In this document: positions 1-5,063 of the stretch, piece after piece
Layout of the letters: each line of letters opens with the position of its first letter
Position numbering within the stretch: position 1 is the first letter of the stretch
Assembly (NCBI GenBank): GCA_021372715.1
Contig: JAJFTX010000108.1
Coordinates: 1-5,063 of the forward strand
Origin: Methanobacterium sp.
Lineage (GTDB): Archaea > Methanobacteriota > Methanobacteria > Methanobacteriales > Methanobacteriaceae
Reading direction: 5' to 3'
Length of the DNA stretch: 5,063 nucleotides
Made by a program: the position numbers and the translations under genes
The notes under the pieces: model-generated
Seen by the model: only the letters and a program-made list of their open reading frames with translations
What the model was told of the DNA's origin: nothing
The model's database searches: none

Positions 1-862
1 AGTTTTAACGAATGAATTGGACAGGATCCAAAGTCACTTGTTAGCCAATTCAACCTACTTCAAATGCATTGAGCATGAAACACTTTTCATGTACATGTTA
101 TACCTTAGAGAGCCAGTTATGGATGCCATAGAATTATTAACTGGAAACAGGGTTAACATGGGATGGAACGTGGTTGGCGGAGTAAAGATGGATGTGAAAC
201 AATCACATATGGACAGTATACTTAAAATAATCCTTGATCTGGAATCAGAATATGATAGATACGTGCAAATGTTCGAACGAGGACCTTTAGTGGGCTTAAG
301 ATCACATGATGTGGGAAAATTAACACGCGATGAGGCTATTAAAGCCAGAGCAGTAGGACCTACAGGAAGAGCTTCCGATCTAAAACATGATCTTAGAGAA
401 ATTCATCCCACCTATCAGGACAACTTCGATTTCGATGTCATATGGAGGAAAGATGGGGATAACTTTGCCAGAACCATGAACAGATTCGATGAAATAACAG
501 AATCAATCAAACTTATAAAACAGGTTATAGAAAATTTACCAGAAGGCGATGTACGAAAAAAGATCAACATACCCGCGGGATATGGTGAATCAAGAAGTGA
601 AGCACCCAGAGGAGAGGTGACATACATGATTGAAACAAATGGAAACCTCATAAAAAACATCTCCATCAGAACACCAAGCATAATGAACATAGACGCCTGC
701 GCAAAATACATGTTAAACGATGTGGCTACCGTTCCTGATGCATTAGCCACCTATGCCAGTGTAGATCCATGTATAGCATGTACAGAAAGATCGGTAACTA
801 TTGATGAATATGATGAAAGCCAAGAAATACTTCATGGACAAAATAAAGAGGAATCAAAATAA
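1..862 (+). CDS. ehaO: Energy-converting [NiFe]-hydrogenase A large subunit EhaO (5'-truncated by the window edge)
   Basis: Catalytic large subunit of the membrane-associated group 4 hydrogenase Eha, which binds the NiFe active site and oxidises H2 to reduce ferredoxin. The frame is open from base 2 with no stop, so the TTG at 17 is an internal Leu codon, not a start. About 286 residues are visible, and by family size (roughly 375) some 90 N-terminal residues are missing, including the first CxxC nickel-ligand motif. Visible marks are ELDRIQSHLL (14-43), typical of group 4 large subunits and complex I 49-kDa proteins; RAVGPTGRAS...DLREIHP (347-409), the conserved GPxxRAS-type segment; and the C-terminal nickel ligand motif DPCIACTER (764-790). 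A 23-residue acidic tail follows the final Arg. HycE of formate hydrogenlyase is cleaved after the Arg of a similar CTDR motif, so this tail may also be removed during maturation. The neighbouring six- and ten-cluster polyferredoxins indicate Eha rather than Ehb. Confidence 0.93.
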   Translation, partial: VLTNELDRIQSHLLANSTYFKCIEHETLFMYMLYLREPVMDAIELLTGNRVNMGWNVVGGVKMDVKQSHMDSILKIILDLESEYDRYVQMFERGPLVGLRSHDVGKLTRDEAIKARAVGPTGRASDLKHDLREIHPTYQDNFDFDVIWRKDGDNFARTMNRFDEITESIKLIKQVIENLPEGDVRKKINIPAGYGESRSEAPRGEVTYMIETNGNLIKNISIRTPSIMNIDACAKYMLNDVATVPDALATYASVDPCIACTERSVTIDEYDESQEILHGQNKEESK

Positions 863-932
863 ATAAAAGATGAATTCATTATTATAAAAAAAATAAAGAA
901 ATTTAATTTAATAAAATACTCGATGATGCCTT
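863..932 (+). promoter_or_regulatory. AT-rich ehaO-ehaP spacer with possible internal promoter
   Basis: This 70-nt spacer is the longer kind of gap in an otherwise overlapping operon. It is strongly A/T-rich, with a TATA-like run at about 901-917 (atttaatttaataaaat) centred 20-30 nt upstream of the ehaP ATG. That is the distance expected if transcription began at or just before the start codon. No GGAGG-like ribosome site precedes ehaP. There is no T-run that would suggest an archaeal terminator on the + strand. The promoter is inferred from composition and spacing only; A/T-rich spacers are common in such genomes. Confidence 0.25.
870..879. repeat. Perfect 10-bp palindrome ATGAATTCAT
   Basis: A perfect 10-bp palindrome lies 8 nt after the ehaO stop codon, in the ehaO-ehaP spacer. 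It could be a small operator half-site or simply chance in A/T-rich DNA. It has no loop and is too short to form a useful hairpin. Confidence 0.2.
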
Positions 933-1964
933 ATGTCTTCAGTAATATGGTACTTATATGAATTCGCCAGAAAATCCTGGGCTGAAAAATTTGCAGCTGC
1001 AAAAACAGATCCTGAGATAATGGAAACTCCATCAAGATTTAGAGACTTTCCAGAGGTCAGAAAGGAGTACTGTATAGCTTGTGGTGCTTGTACAGCTGCA
1101 TGTCCAGCACCTATGGCTATCAAACTCATCAGAAGTAGTGATAGTGCTGAGGAGGAGGGTGTCACCTACCCCGTTATAAACCACAGAGGATGTATTAGAT
1201 GTGGTTTCTGTGCAGAAGTATGTCCCACCGATCCTAAAACAATATTATGTGGAGAGAATCATCTTATCCGGGAAGAATTCACCATTCTGCCTGTTGATAA
1301 GATGTTCATTATTGACGATTATCTATGCATACGTTGCAAAAAATGCTTAAAAACATGTAGCCAGGTAGCAGGAGCCATATCGGAAGTTGATAATAAATTT
1401 GTCATCGACCAGTACAAATGTATTGGTTGTGGTGAATGTATTAAAAACTGTCCGGTGAAGGGAGCCATCAAAGGAATATACATAAATCATGTAGAAGAAC
1501 AGAAAGATATCATTAATCTGGTGGTTGACACTCTTGAATCCAGAATAGAAGAAGATCAAGAGAAAATAAAGAAATTAGAACCGGAGGAAGTATATAAAAT
1601 TGACCTCCCAGTTGATGATCTGGTTAAAAAAGCAAGAGAAATTATTCGCAATGATGAAATAATCAGTGATACCATCGAAAAAATCACAGACCGCTTGAAA
1701 ATGAGAATTTTAACCTGGGATGATGAAAAATGTAATAACTGCCGCTTATGCGTTGATGATTGTCCATCAGGAGCCATAACCTATGATGAAGAAAAAGGAG
1801 TTCAAAGAAACCCTGATAAATGTCTTAGATGCAGTATATGTTATCAGACCTGTCCCTTTGGTGTGGCCGGATTCTATGTGGCTAGATTCTTATTTTCTGG
1901 AAAATTGAAAGATGGAATCATACATATCACCTTGAAACCTTCACAGTTACCCATAAGGAGTTGA
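933..1964 (+). CDS. ehaP: Eha polyferredoxin EhaP, six [4Fe-4S] motifs, NuoI-like N-terminus
   Basis: Iron-sulfur electron-transfer subunit of the Eha hydrogenase, 343 aa, predicted on the cytoplasmic face. Six CxxCxxCxxxC motifs begin at C47, C87, C132, C163, C267 and C297, enough for six [4Fe-4S] clusters, which matches the six-cluster polyferredoxin known in eha operons. The N-terminus (SVIWYLYEFARKSW) is an aromatic amphipathic helix. Residues 35-125, with RFRDFP, two Cys motifs separated by YPVINHRG, and a following REEF segment, resemble NuoI/EchF/HycF, the complex I-type ferredoxin subunit that sits on the membrane arm. Motif 3 lacks the usual Pro after the fourth Cys (S143). C106 is an extra Cys outside the motifs. 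A Cys-free, charged helical linker (about 174-266) separates motifs 4 and 5. The ATG at 933 is chosen because the helix and NuoI-like part follow directly, but no good Shine-Dalgarno site precedes it. The stop overlaps the ehaQ start by 4 nt. Confidence 0.95.
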   Translation: MSSVIWYLYEFARKSWAEKFAAAKTDPEIMETPSRFRDFPEVRKEYCIACGACTAACPAPMAIKLIRSSDSAEEEGVTYPVINHRGCIRCGFCAEVCPTDPKTILCGENHLIREEFTILPVDKMFIIDDYLCIRCKKCLKTCSQVAGAISEVDNKFVIDQYKCIGCGECIKNCPVKGAIKGIYINHVEEQKDIINLVVDTLESRIEEDQEKIKKLEPEEVYKIDLPVDDLVKKAREIIRNDEIISDTIEKITDRLKMRILTWDDEKCNNCRLCVDDCPSGAITYDEEKGVQRNPDKCLRCSICYQTCPFGVAGFYVARFLFSGKLKDGIIHITLKPSQLPIRS

Positions 1965-1966
1965 TT
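1955..1966 (+). promoter_or_regulatory. Ribosome binding site of ehaQ, overlapping the ehaP stop
   Basis: The sequence aggagttgatt at 1956-1966 matches 9 of 11 positions of the full archaeal Shine-Dalgarno AGGAGGTGATC (the complement of the conserved 16S 3' end). It spans the last codons and TGA stop of ehaP. AGGAG directly abuts the TTG at 1961, which is too close for ordinary initiation there. The placement fits either reinitiation at TTG or a rare ATT start at 1970. Confidence 0.55.
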
Positions 1967-3349
1967 AAAATTCCCGAAACTCAAAGTACTCAAAACTCTA
2001 AACAAACCTTAAAAAAATCTAATAAACCACTCAGGGAAGTGGAAATTGAATATGAGGTGGATAGAAGTAAGTGTGAACAGTGTGCAGATAAACCTTGCCT
2101 AGAGTCGTGTCCAGTAGATGCTATACATCAAGTACCTCCAGATGAACGAATTGAAATAGATGATAAATGTGTGGGATGTGTATTATGCCGAGAAGCATGT
2201 CCTTACGATGCCATAAAAATGAAAACAACTCTTGCACCACCCATAAGAGAAAACATACCCAATATTAACATTAAACTATGCAGACAATGCGGAGCCTGTG
2301 TTCAAGCCTGTAAAACCGGTGCAATACATTTAGAGTCAACAGGCAACGAGGAAGCTCATAGTGTTATTGATGAGGACAAATGCGTCCGCTGCGGTTACTG
2401 CGCACGGGTTTGCCCCACTGAGGCCATTAAATACGGTGAAATTTTACCCAGATCAGTGGCTGGTGGTAAGGCCGTGGTGGTTAAACAGGACCAGTGTATT
2501 GGTTGTATGACCTGTACCCGTGTATGTCCATCCAGAGGGGCAATAAACATTGGTGAAGTGAGCAAACTGCCATTCATTGACCCGGCTTATTGCGCCAGAT
2601 GCGAAGAATGTATGAATGTCTGCCCTACCACTGCAATTAAATATTCATCAAGAAGAAGAGCCTATGAACAGTTCAACAAGATAAAAACCATGGAAATAGT
2701 TTCGGAAATCCTGGAAAAAGACGCAAATAAACTTTCAAAAAACGCCAGCAGAATTAACACGATTTTTAATAAAATAGCCCGTGAGGTTAGTTTCCAGCAT
2801 CAGGAAGAAGAATTTGAAGAAGATGTCACAGAAATTATTCGGGATGAAATCAAAGGCATGGTGGGTGAAGGACTGGAAATCGATGATATTGGAGAGATCA
2901 TTGAAAGAACCAACCCAAAAAGGGAAATAACTGTTATCGCAGAGAACTGTATAGGTTGTGGGGCCTGTATAGATCAATGCCCTGTAGAGTGTATCGAGCT
3001 TGAAATCCCAGCTCCCATCCATATTGGGAAAGAATGCGTTTACTGTGGATTATGTGTCCCGGCGTGTCCATTCGATGCCATAAAAATTAGTGAAGAACTG
3101 TTCTATACTAAGGATGGAAAAATTTTCTTCGCCAGAGATAGAATAACCGGATCCCGAACAGGAGAAGTAATTATTGATGATTTATCGTGTCAGAGATGTG
3201 GGGTTTGTGTTAATAAATGTCCAGAAGACGCTCTAAGTATTGAAGATGATAAATTAATTGTAGATAAAGAAAAATGTATTCTATGCGCAGAATGTGAAGG
3301 TATATGTCCTCTTCATGCTATAAAATTGAAAACAGAAAGTCAAAGTTAA
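1961..3349 (+). CDS. ehaQ: Eha polyferredoxin EhaQ, ten [4Fe-4S] motifs
   Basis: Second polyferredoxin of the Eha complex, 462 aa, with ten cluster motifs starting at C38, C70, C107, C141, C179, C211, C330, C359, C410 and C439. This is the ten-cluster protein that distinguishes eha operons. It probably extends the electron wire between the hydrogenase and soluble acceptors such as ferredoxin or formylmethanofuran dehydrogenase; the acceptor is inference. Motif 1 has a wider spacing (CEQCADKPCLESC, CxxCx4CxxxC). Motif 3 lacks the Pro after its last Cys (K118), as in EhaP motif 3. C344, just after motif 7, is an extra Cys. A Cys-free region of about 108 residues (222-329), very rich in Glu, Lys and Ile and predicted helical, splits the protein into six plus four motifs. 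The start is uncertain: TTG at 1961 overlaps the ehaP stop as TTGA, while ATT at 1970 is better spaced from the ribosome site. The first 30 residues carry no motif. Translation is probably coupled to ehaP. Confidence 0.95.
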   Translation: MIKIPETQSTQNSKQTLKKSNKPLREVEIEYEVDRSKCEQCADKPCLESCPVDAIHQVPPDERIEIDDKCVGCVLCREACPYDAIKMKTTLAPPIRENIPNINIKLCRQCGACVQACKTGAIHLESTGNEEAHSVIDEDKCVRCGYCARVCPTEAIKYGEILPRSVAGGKAVVVKQDQCIGCMTCTRVCPSRGAINIGEVSKLPFIDPAYCARCEECMNVCPTTAIKYSSRRRAYEQFNKIKTMEIVSEILEKDANKLSKNASRINTIFNKIAREVSFQHQEEEFEEDVTEIIRDEIKGMVGEGLEIDDIGEIIERTNPKREITVIAENCIGCGACIDQCPVECIELEIPAPIHIGKECVYCGLCVPACPFDAIKISEELFYTKDGKIFFARDRITGSRTGEVIIDDLSCQRCGVCVNKCPEDALSIEDDKLIVDKEKCILCAECEGICPLHAIKLKTESQS

Positions 3350-3407
3350 GTTATATCAAAAATAGATTATTTTATTAATTATTTCATATTTCTTTTGTTA
3401 AATTTAT
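3350..3407 (+). other. T-rich ehaQ-ehaR spacer, possible partial terminator or internal promoter
   Basis: The gap between ehaQ and ehaR is A/T-rich and becomes strongly T-rich on the + strand from about 3368 to 3399, with short runs such as ttatttta, atttcatattt and cttttg and no G/C-rich stem. Archaeal transcription can stop at U-rich stretches without a hairpin, so some termination here is possible. A TATA-like ttatat at 3351-3356 could also drive ehaR. No clear choice can be made from sequence. Confidence 0.25.
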
Positions 3408-3412
3408 GGAGG
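3408..3412 (+). promoter_or_regulatory. Ribosome binding site GGAGG deciding the ehaR start
   Basis: GGAGG is a perfect core Shine-Dalgarno sequence with 8 nt between it and the TTG at 3421, an ideal spacing. It lies inside the first codons of the alternative ATG at 3406, which itself has no ribosome site upstream. The site therefore favours TTG 3421 as the real start of ehaR. Confidence 0.75.
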
Positions 3413-3420
3413 AACAAATT

Positions 3421-4446
3421 TTGAAGAGAAGATTTTTTGTTTCTGACTGTGAAGGCCCCCTTTCCATTAATGATAATGCATTTGAACTAGCAGGTAAATT
3501 CATACTAAATGGTGAGAGATTTTTCGAGATAATAAGTAAGTATGATGATATTCTAGCCGATGAAATAAAAAGACCCGGCTACAATGCGGGTGGGACGTTG
3601 AAGTTAATATTACCTTTCCTCAAAGCCTATGGTGCGACTAACGATGTTATAAAGGAATATAGCCGGAAAAATATTCTATTAGTCCCCGGAGCTAGGGATA
3701 CACTTCAGTTTGTCTATTGTATCATGCCCTCTTTTATAATTAGCACCAGCTACCAGCAGTATATACAGGCACTATGTGATTCAATTGGATTCCCCTACAA
3801 GAACTCCTACTCCACCAAATTAGATATTGACCAATATCCCCTTCCTAAAGAGGAAAAAAATAGACTAATGGATCTTCGAGAGAGTATCCTAGAGAACCCT
3901 GAATTTGATAATCTGGAGGAAATTTTCTGGAATATTATCCCCTCCATGGGAATTGGTAGGATAGTGGAAGATGTGAATCCAGTAGGAGGAGAAGGAAAAA
4001 AAGATGCATTGAAGGACATCATAAAAAGATTCCAATTTAATGAATCAGATGTTATGTATGTGGGGGACAGTATAACTGATGTTGAACCATTAAGATATGC
4101 AGCACAGCATGGTGGTCTTTCAGTTGCATTTAATGGTAATGAATATGCTATTAAAGAAACAGAAATAGCAATAATGGCAGATAACACACTTCCCATTTCT
4201 ATTCTGGCTGATCTATTTAATAAAGGTGGTAAAGAAGAAGTTATGGAATTTATACCCTTATTTTCAGAAGATCCGACCCGTGCTTTATATGAATATCCTA
4301 TAGACTCTCAGTTAGTCCTTAAATTCCCTTCATGTTCAAATATGAAGATGGAAATTGTAACCGGAAATAACAGAGAAGAGATAAAAATTGAAAGTCTAAA
4401 ATACCGTAAAAGTGTAAGGGGAGAGGCTATAGGGGGATTGGGTTAG
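3421..4446 (+). CDS. ehaR: HAD-superfamily protein EhaR of the eha operon (predicted phosphohydrolase)
   Basis: Predicted HAD-fold hydrolase, 341 aa from TTG 3421 (346 aa if ATG 3406 is used). All four HAD motifs are visible, numbered from TTG: motif I FFVSDCEGP with nucleophile D9 and E11 in place of the usual second Asp; motif II FIISTSYQQ around S108; a motif III Lys in GEGKKDAL (K193/K194); and motif IV VGDSITD with D216 and D220. The DxEG form of motif I resembles ThrH-type phosphoserine/homoserine phosphatases. A cap domain of about 90 residues probably lies between motifs I and II, with a further insertion after motif II. There are no cluster motifs, signal peptide or membrane segment, so it is probably cytoplasmic. 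Its substrate and its link to hydrogenase function are unknown; eha operons carry a non-redox gene at this place, usually named ehaR, and I recognise it by position and fold. TTG is chosen for the GGAGG site and because HAD motif I normally starts close to the N-terminus. The stop codon abuts the next gene. Confidence 0.86.
   Translation: MKRRFFVSDCEGPLSINDNAFELAGKFILNGERFFEIISKYDDILADEIKRPGYNAGGTLKLILPFLKAYGATNDVIKEYSRKNILLVPGARDTLQFVYCIMPSFIISTSYQQYIQALCDSIGFPYKNSYSTKLDIDQYPLPKEEKNRLMDLRESILENPEFDNLEEIFWNIIPSMGIGRIVEDVNPVGGEGKKDALKDIIKRFQFNESDVMYVGDSITDVEPLRYAAQHGGLSVAFNGNEYAIKETEIAIMADNTLPISILADLFNKGGKEEVMEFIPLFSEDPTRALYEYPIDSQLVLKFPSCSNMKMEIVTGNNREEIKIESLKYRKSVRGEAIGGLG
4431..4436 (+). 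promoter_or_regulatory. Ribosome binding site AGGGGG before the Ftr-like gene
   Basis: AGGGGG, one mismatch from AGGAGG, sits within the last codons of ehaR with 10 nt before the ATG at 4447. It supports that start and coupling of the two genes. Confidence 0.5.
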
Positions 4447-5063
4447 ATGGATAAATTTAAGGTATTAAAATATGTGGAAGATACTTATGCAGAAGCTTTC
4501 GCTGGGATTTTCTGCCGTGTACTGGTAACAGCTCCTGATGAAGAGATCCTAAAAAGTGCAGCCTATGATGTAACGGCCACACCGGCTACGGTAATAGGCA
4601 GAGTAGAAGGTGGAATAGAAACCTGGTTAGATGAAAAAGAAACTCCTGATGGTAGAAAAGGAGCCATATTACAGTTCTGGTTTGAAACAGGAGATCTAAA
4701 TAAATTTGAATTGGAACTTTCCTATCGCATCAGACAGGATATTCTGGTTAAGCCATTCACCAGGTTGTTCGATGCATCAATCAATCCCCATGGATACATC
4801 GACACTATGAAACAGATAGGACACTGTGGCGATGGATATGAATGGGAAGAGACCCTATACGGTCGTGATATGATTGTAGTCCCTATCGCCATACCTGATT
4901 TCATGATAGAACGTAAACTGGGCTACAAAGAGGGAATAATGGGTGCTAATTTCTGGTATATGTGTAAAAGTAAAAAATCAGTTTTAAAGGCTGGTAGAAA
5001 AGCAATTAGGGCTATAGGCGAAGTTGAAGGAGTTATAACTCCTTTTGATATCTGTTCTGCAGC
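4447..5063 (+). CDS. ehaS: Formylmethanofuran:tetrahydromethanopterin formyltransferase-like protein of the eha operon, probably EhaS (3'-truncated)
   Basis: Paralog of Ftr, the cytoplasmic enzyme that moves the formyl group from formylmethanofuran to tetrahydromethanopterin in CO2-reducing methanogenesis. The frame is open to the window end, giving 205 full codons; Ftr is about 297 aa, so roughly the first two thirds are seen. Compared with canonical Ftr as I recall it, matching segments are VEDTYAEAF followed by RVLVTA (9-29), GGIETW...KETPDGRKG (about 56-72), GDGYEWEE with a following YGR (128-140), GIMGANFWYM (163-172), and a late AIGEVEGVITPFD. Differences include a longer N-terminus, WLDE before ETPDGR, and four Cys (C23, C127, C173, C203) at positions where I do not recall Cys in Ftr. 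The C-terminal half, which holds key active-site residues, is outside the window, so activity cannot be judged. The ATG directly follows the ehaR stop, showing operon membership. The symbol ehaS comes from my memory of eha gene order and is less certain than the family; the gene is often annotated simply as a second ftr. Confidence 0.87.
   Translation, partial: MDKFKVLKYVEDTYAEAFAGIFCRVLVTAPDEEILKSAAYDVTATPATVIGRVEGGIETWLDEKETPDGRKGAILQFWFETGDLNKFELELSYRIRQDILVKPFTRLFDASINPHGYIDTMKQIGHCGDGYEWEETLYGRDMIVVPIAIPDFMIERKLGYKEGIMGANFWYMCKSKKSVLKAGRKAIRAIGEVEGVITPFDICSA

Noticed and set aside
17..19. TTG as the start codon of the hydrogenase large subunit
   Set aside because: The frame is open to the window edge and the codon lies inside the conserved ELDRIQSHLL segment, so it encodes Leu.
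415..750. Antisense 111-aa reading frame inside ehaO with hydrophobic stretches
   Set aside because: Hydrophobic antisense translations are expected opposite charged coding sequence; the sense strand is a conserved hydrogenase.
923..961. Short out-of-frame reading frame (ATGATG..., 12 codons) overlapping the ehaP start
   Set aside because: It has no ribosome site and is very short; it could be chance. Nothing supports a regulatory role.
908..1165. Antisense 85-aa reading frame over the ehaP start
   Set aside because: It is a shadow of ehaP, with no ribosome site and no recognisable family.
1071..3309. Repeated TGT/TGC-rich segments that look like DNA repeats
   Set aside because: They are the sixteen CxxCxxCxxxC cluster motifs in two proteins, explained by coding rather than a repeat array or CRISPR.
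3807..4196. Antisense 129-aa reading frame inside ehaR
   Set aside because: It lies opposite conserved HAD motifs and has a low-complexity, Ser-rich translation typical of shadow frames.
1..5063. Assignment to the ehb operon rather than eha
   Set aside because: As I recall, the ehb operon carries a fourteen-cluster polyferredoxin. The six- plus ten-cluster pair followed by HAD and Ftr-like genes fits eha.

Overview
The window is the downstream part of an eha (energy-converting hydrogenase A) operon from a methanogenic archaeon, most likely a mesophilic, AT-rich member of the Methanobacteriales such as Methanobacterium. Four things point there: a group 4 [NiFe]-hydrogenase large subunit followed by a polyferredoxin with six [4Fe-4S] motifs, a second with ten, a HAD-family protein and a formyltransferase (Ftr) paralog; GGAGG-type Shine-Dalgarno sites; the A/T-rich coding sequence; and an enzyme family (Ftr) that acts on methanofuran and tetrahydromethanopterin. 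The genus is inferred from base composition and gene order only.

Layout (all genes on the + strand): 1-862, 3' part of the hydrogenase large subunit (ehaO), cut by the window edge; 863-932, a 70-nt AT-rich gap; 933-1964, six-cluster polyferredoxin (ehaP); 1961-3349, ten-cluster polyferredoxin (ehaQ), overlapping ehaP by 4 nt; 3350-3420, a T-rich gap; 3421-4446 (or from 3406), HAD-superfamily protein (ehaR); 4447-5063, 5' part of an Ftr-like gene (probably ehaS), starting directly after the ehaR stop and cut by the right edge. No gap exceeds 300 nt, and there is no RNA gene, mobile element or CRISPR array.

How they work together: Eha is a membrane-bound, ion-gradient-driven hydrogenase that uses H2 to reduce low-potential ferredoxin, used in methanogens to replenish the reductant for the first step of CO2 reduction (formylmethanofuran synthesis). 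The large subunit carries the NiFe site, and EhaP and EhaQ together could hold up to sixteen [4Fe-4S] clusters as an electron wire. The N-terminal part of EhaP looks like the NuoI/EchF/HycF subunit that docks clusters to the membrane arm. The Ftr paralog belongs to the pathway step immediately after formylmethanofuran synthesis, so its place in this operon is suggestive. The HAD protein keeps its catalytic residues but has no assigned substrate.

This is a known type of operon rather than a wholly new system. The less explained points are the two non-redox genes (ehaR and the Ftr paralog), the matching helical linkers inside both polyferredoxins, the possible proteolytic tail on the large subunit, and unusual start sites at ehaP, ehaQ and ehaR.
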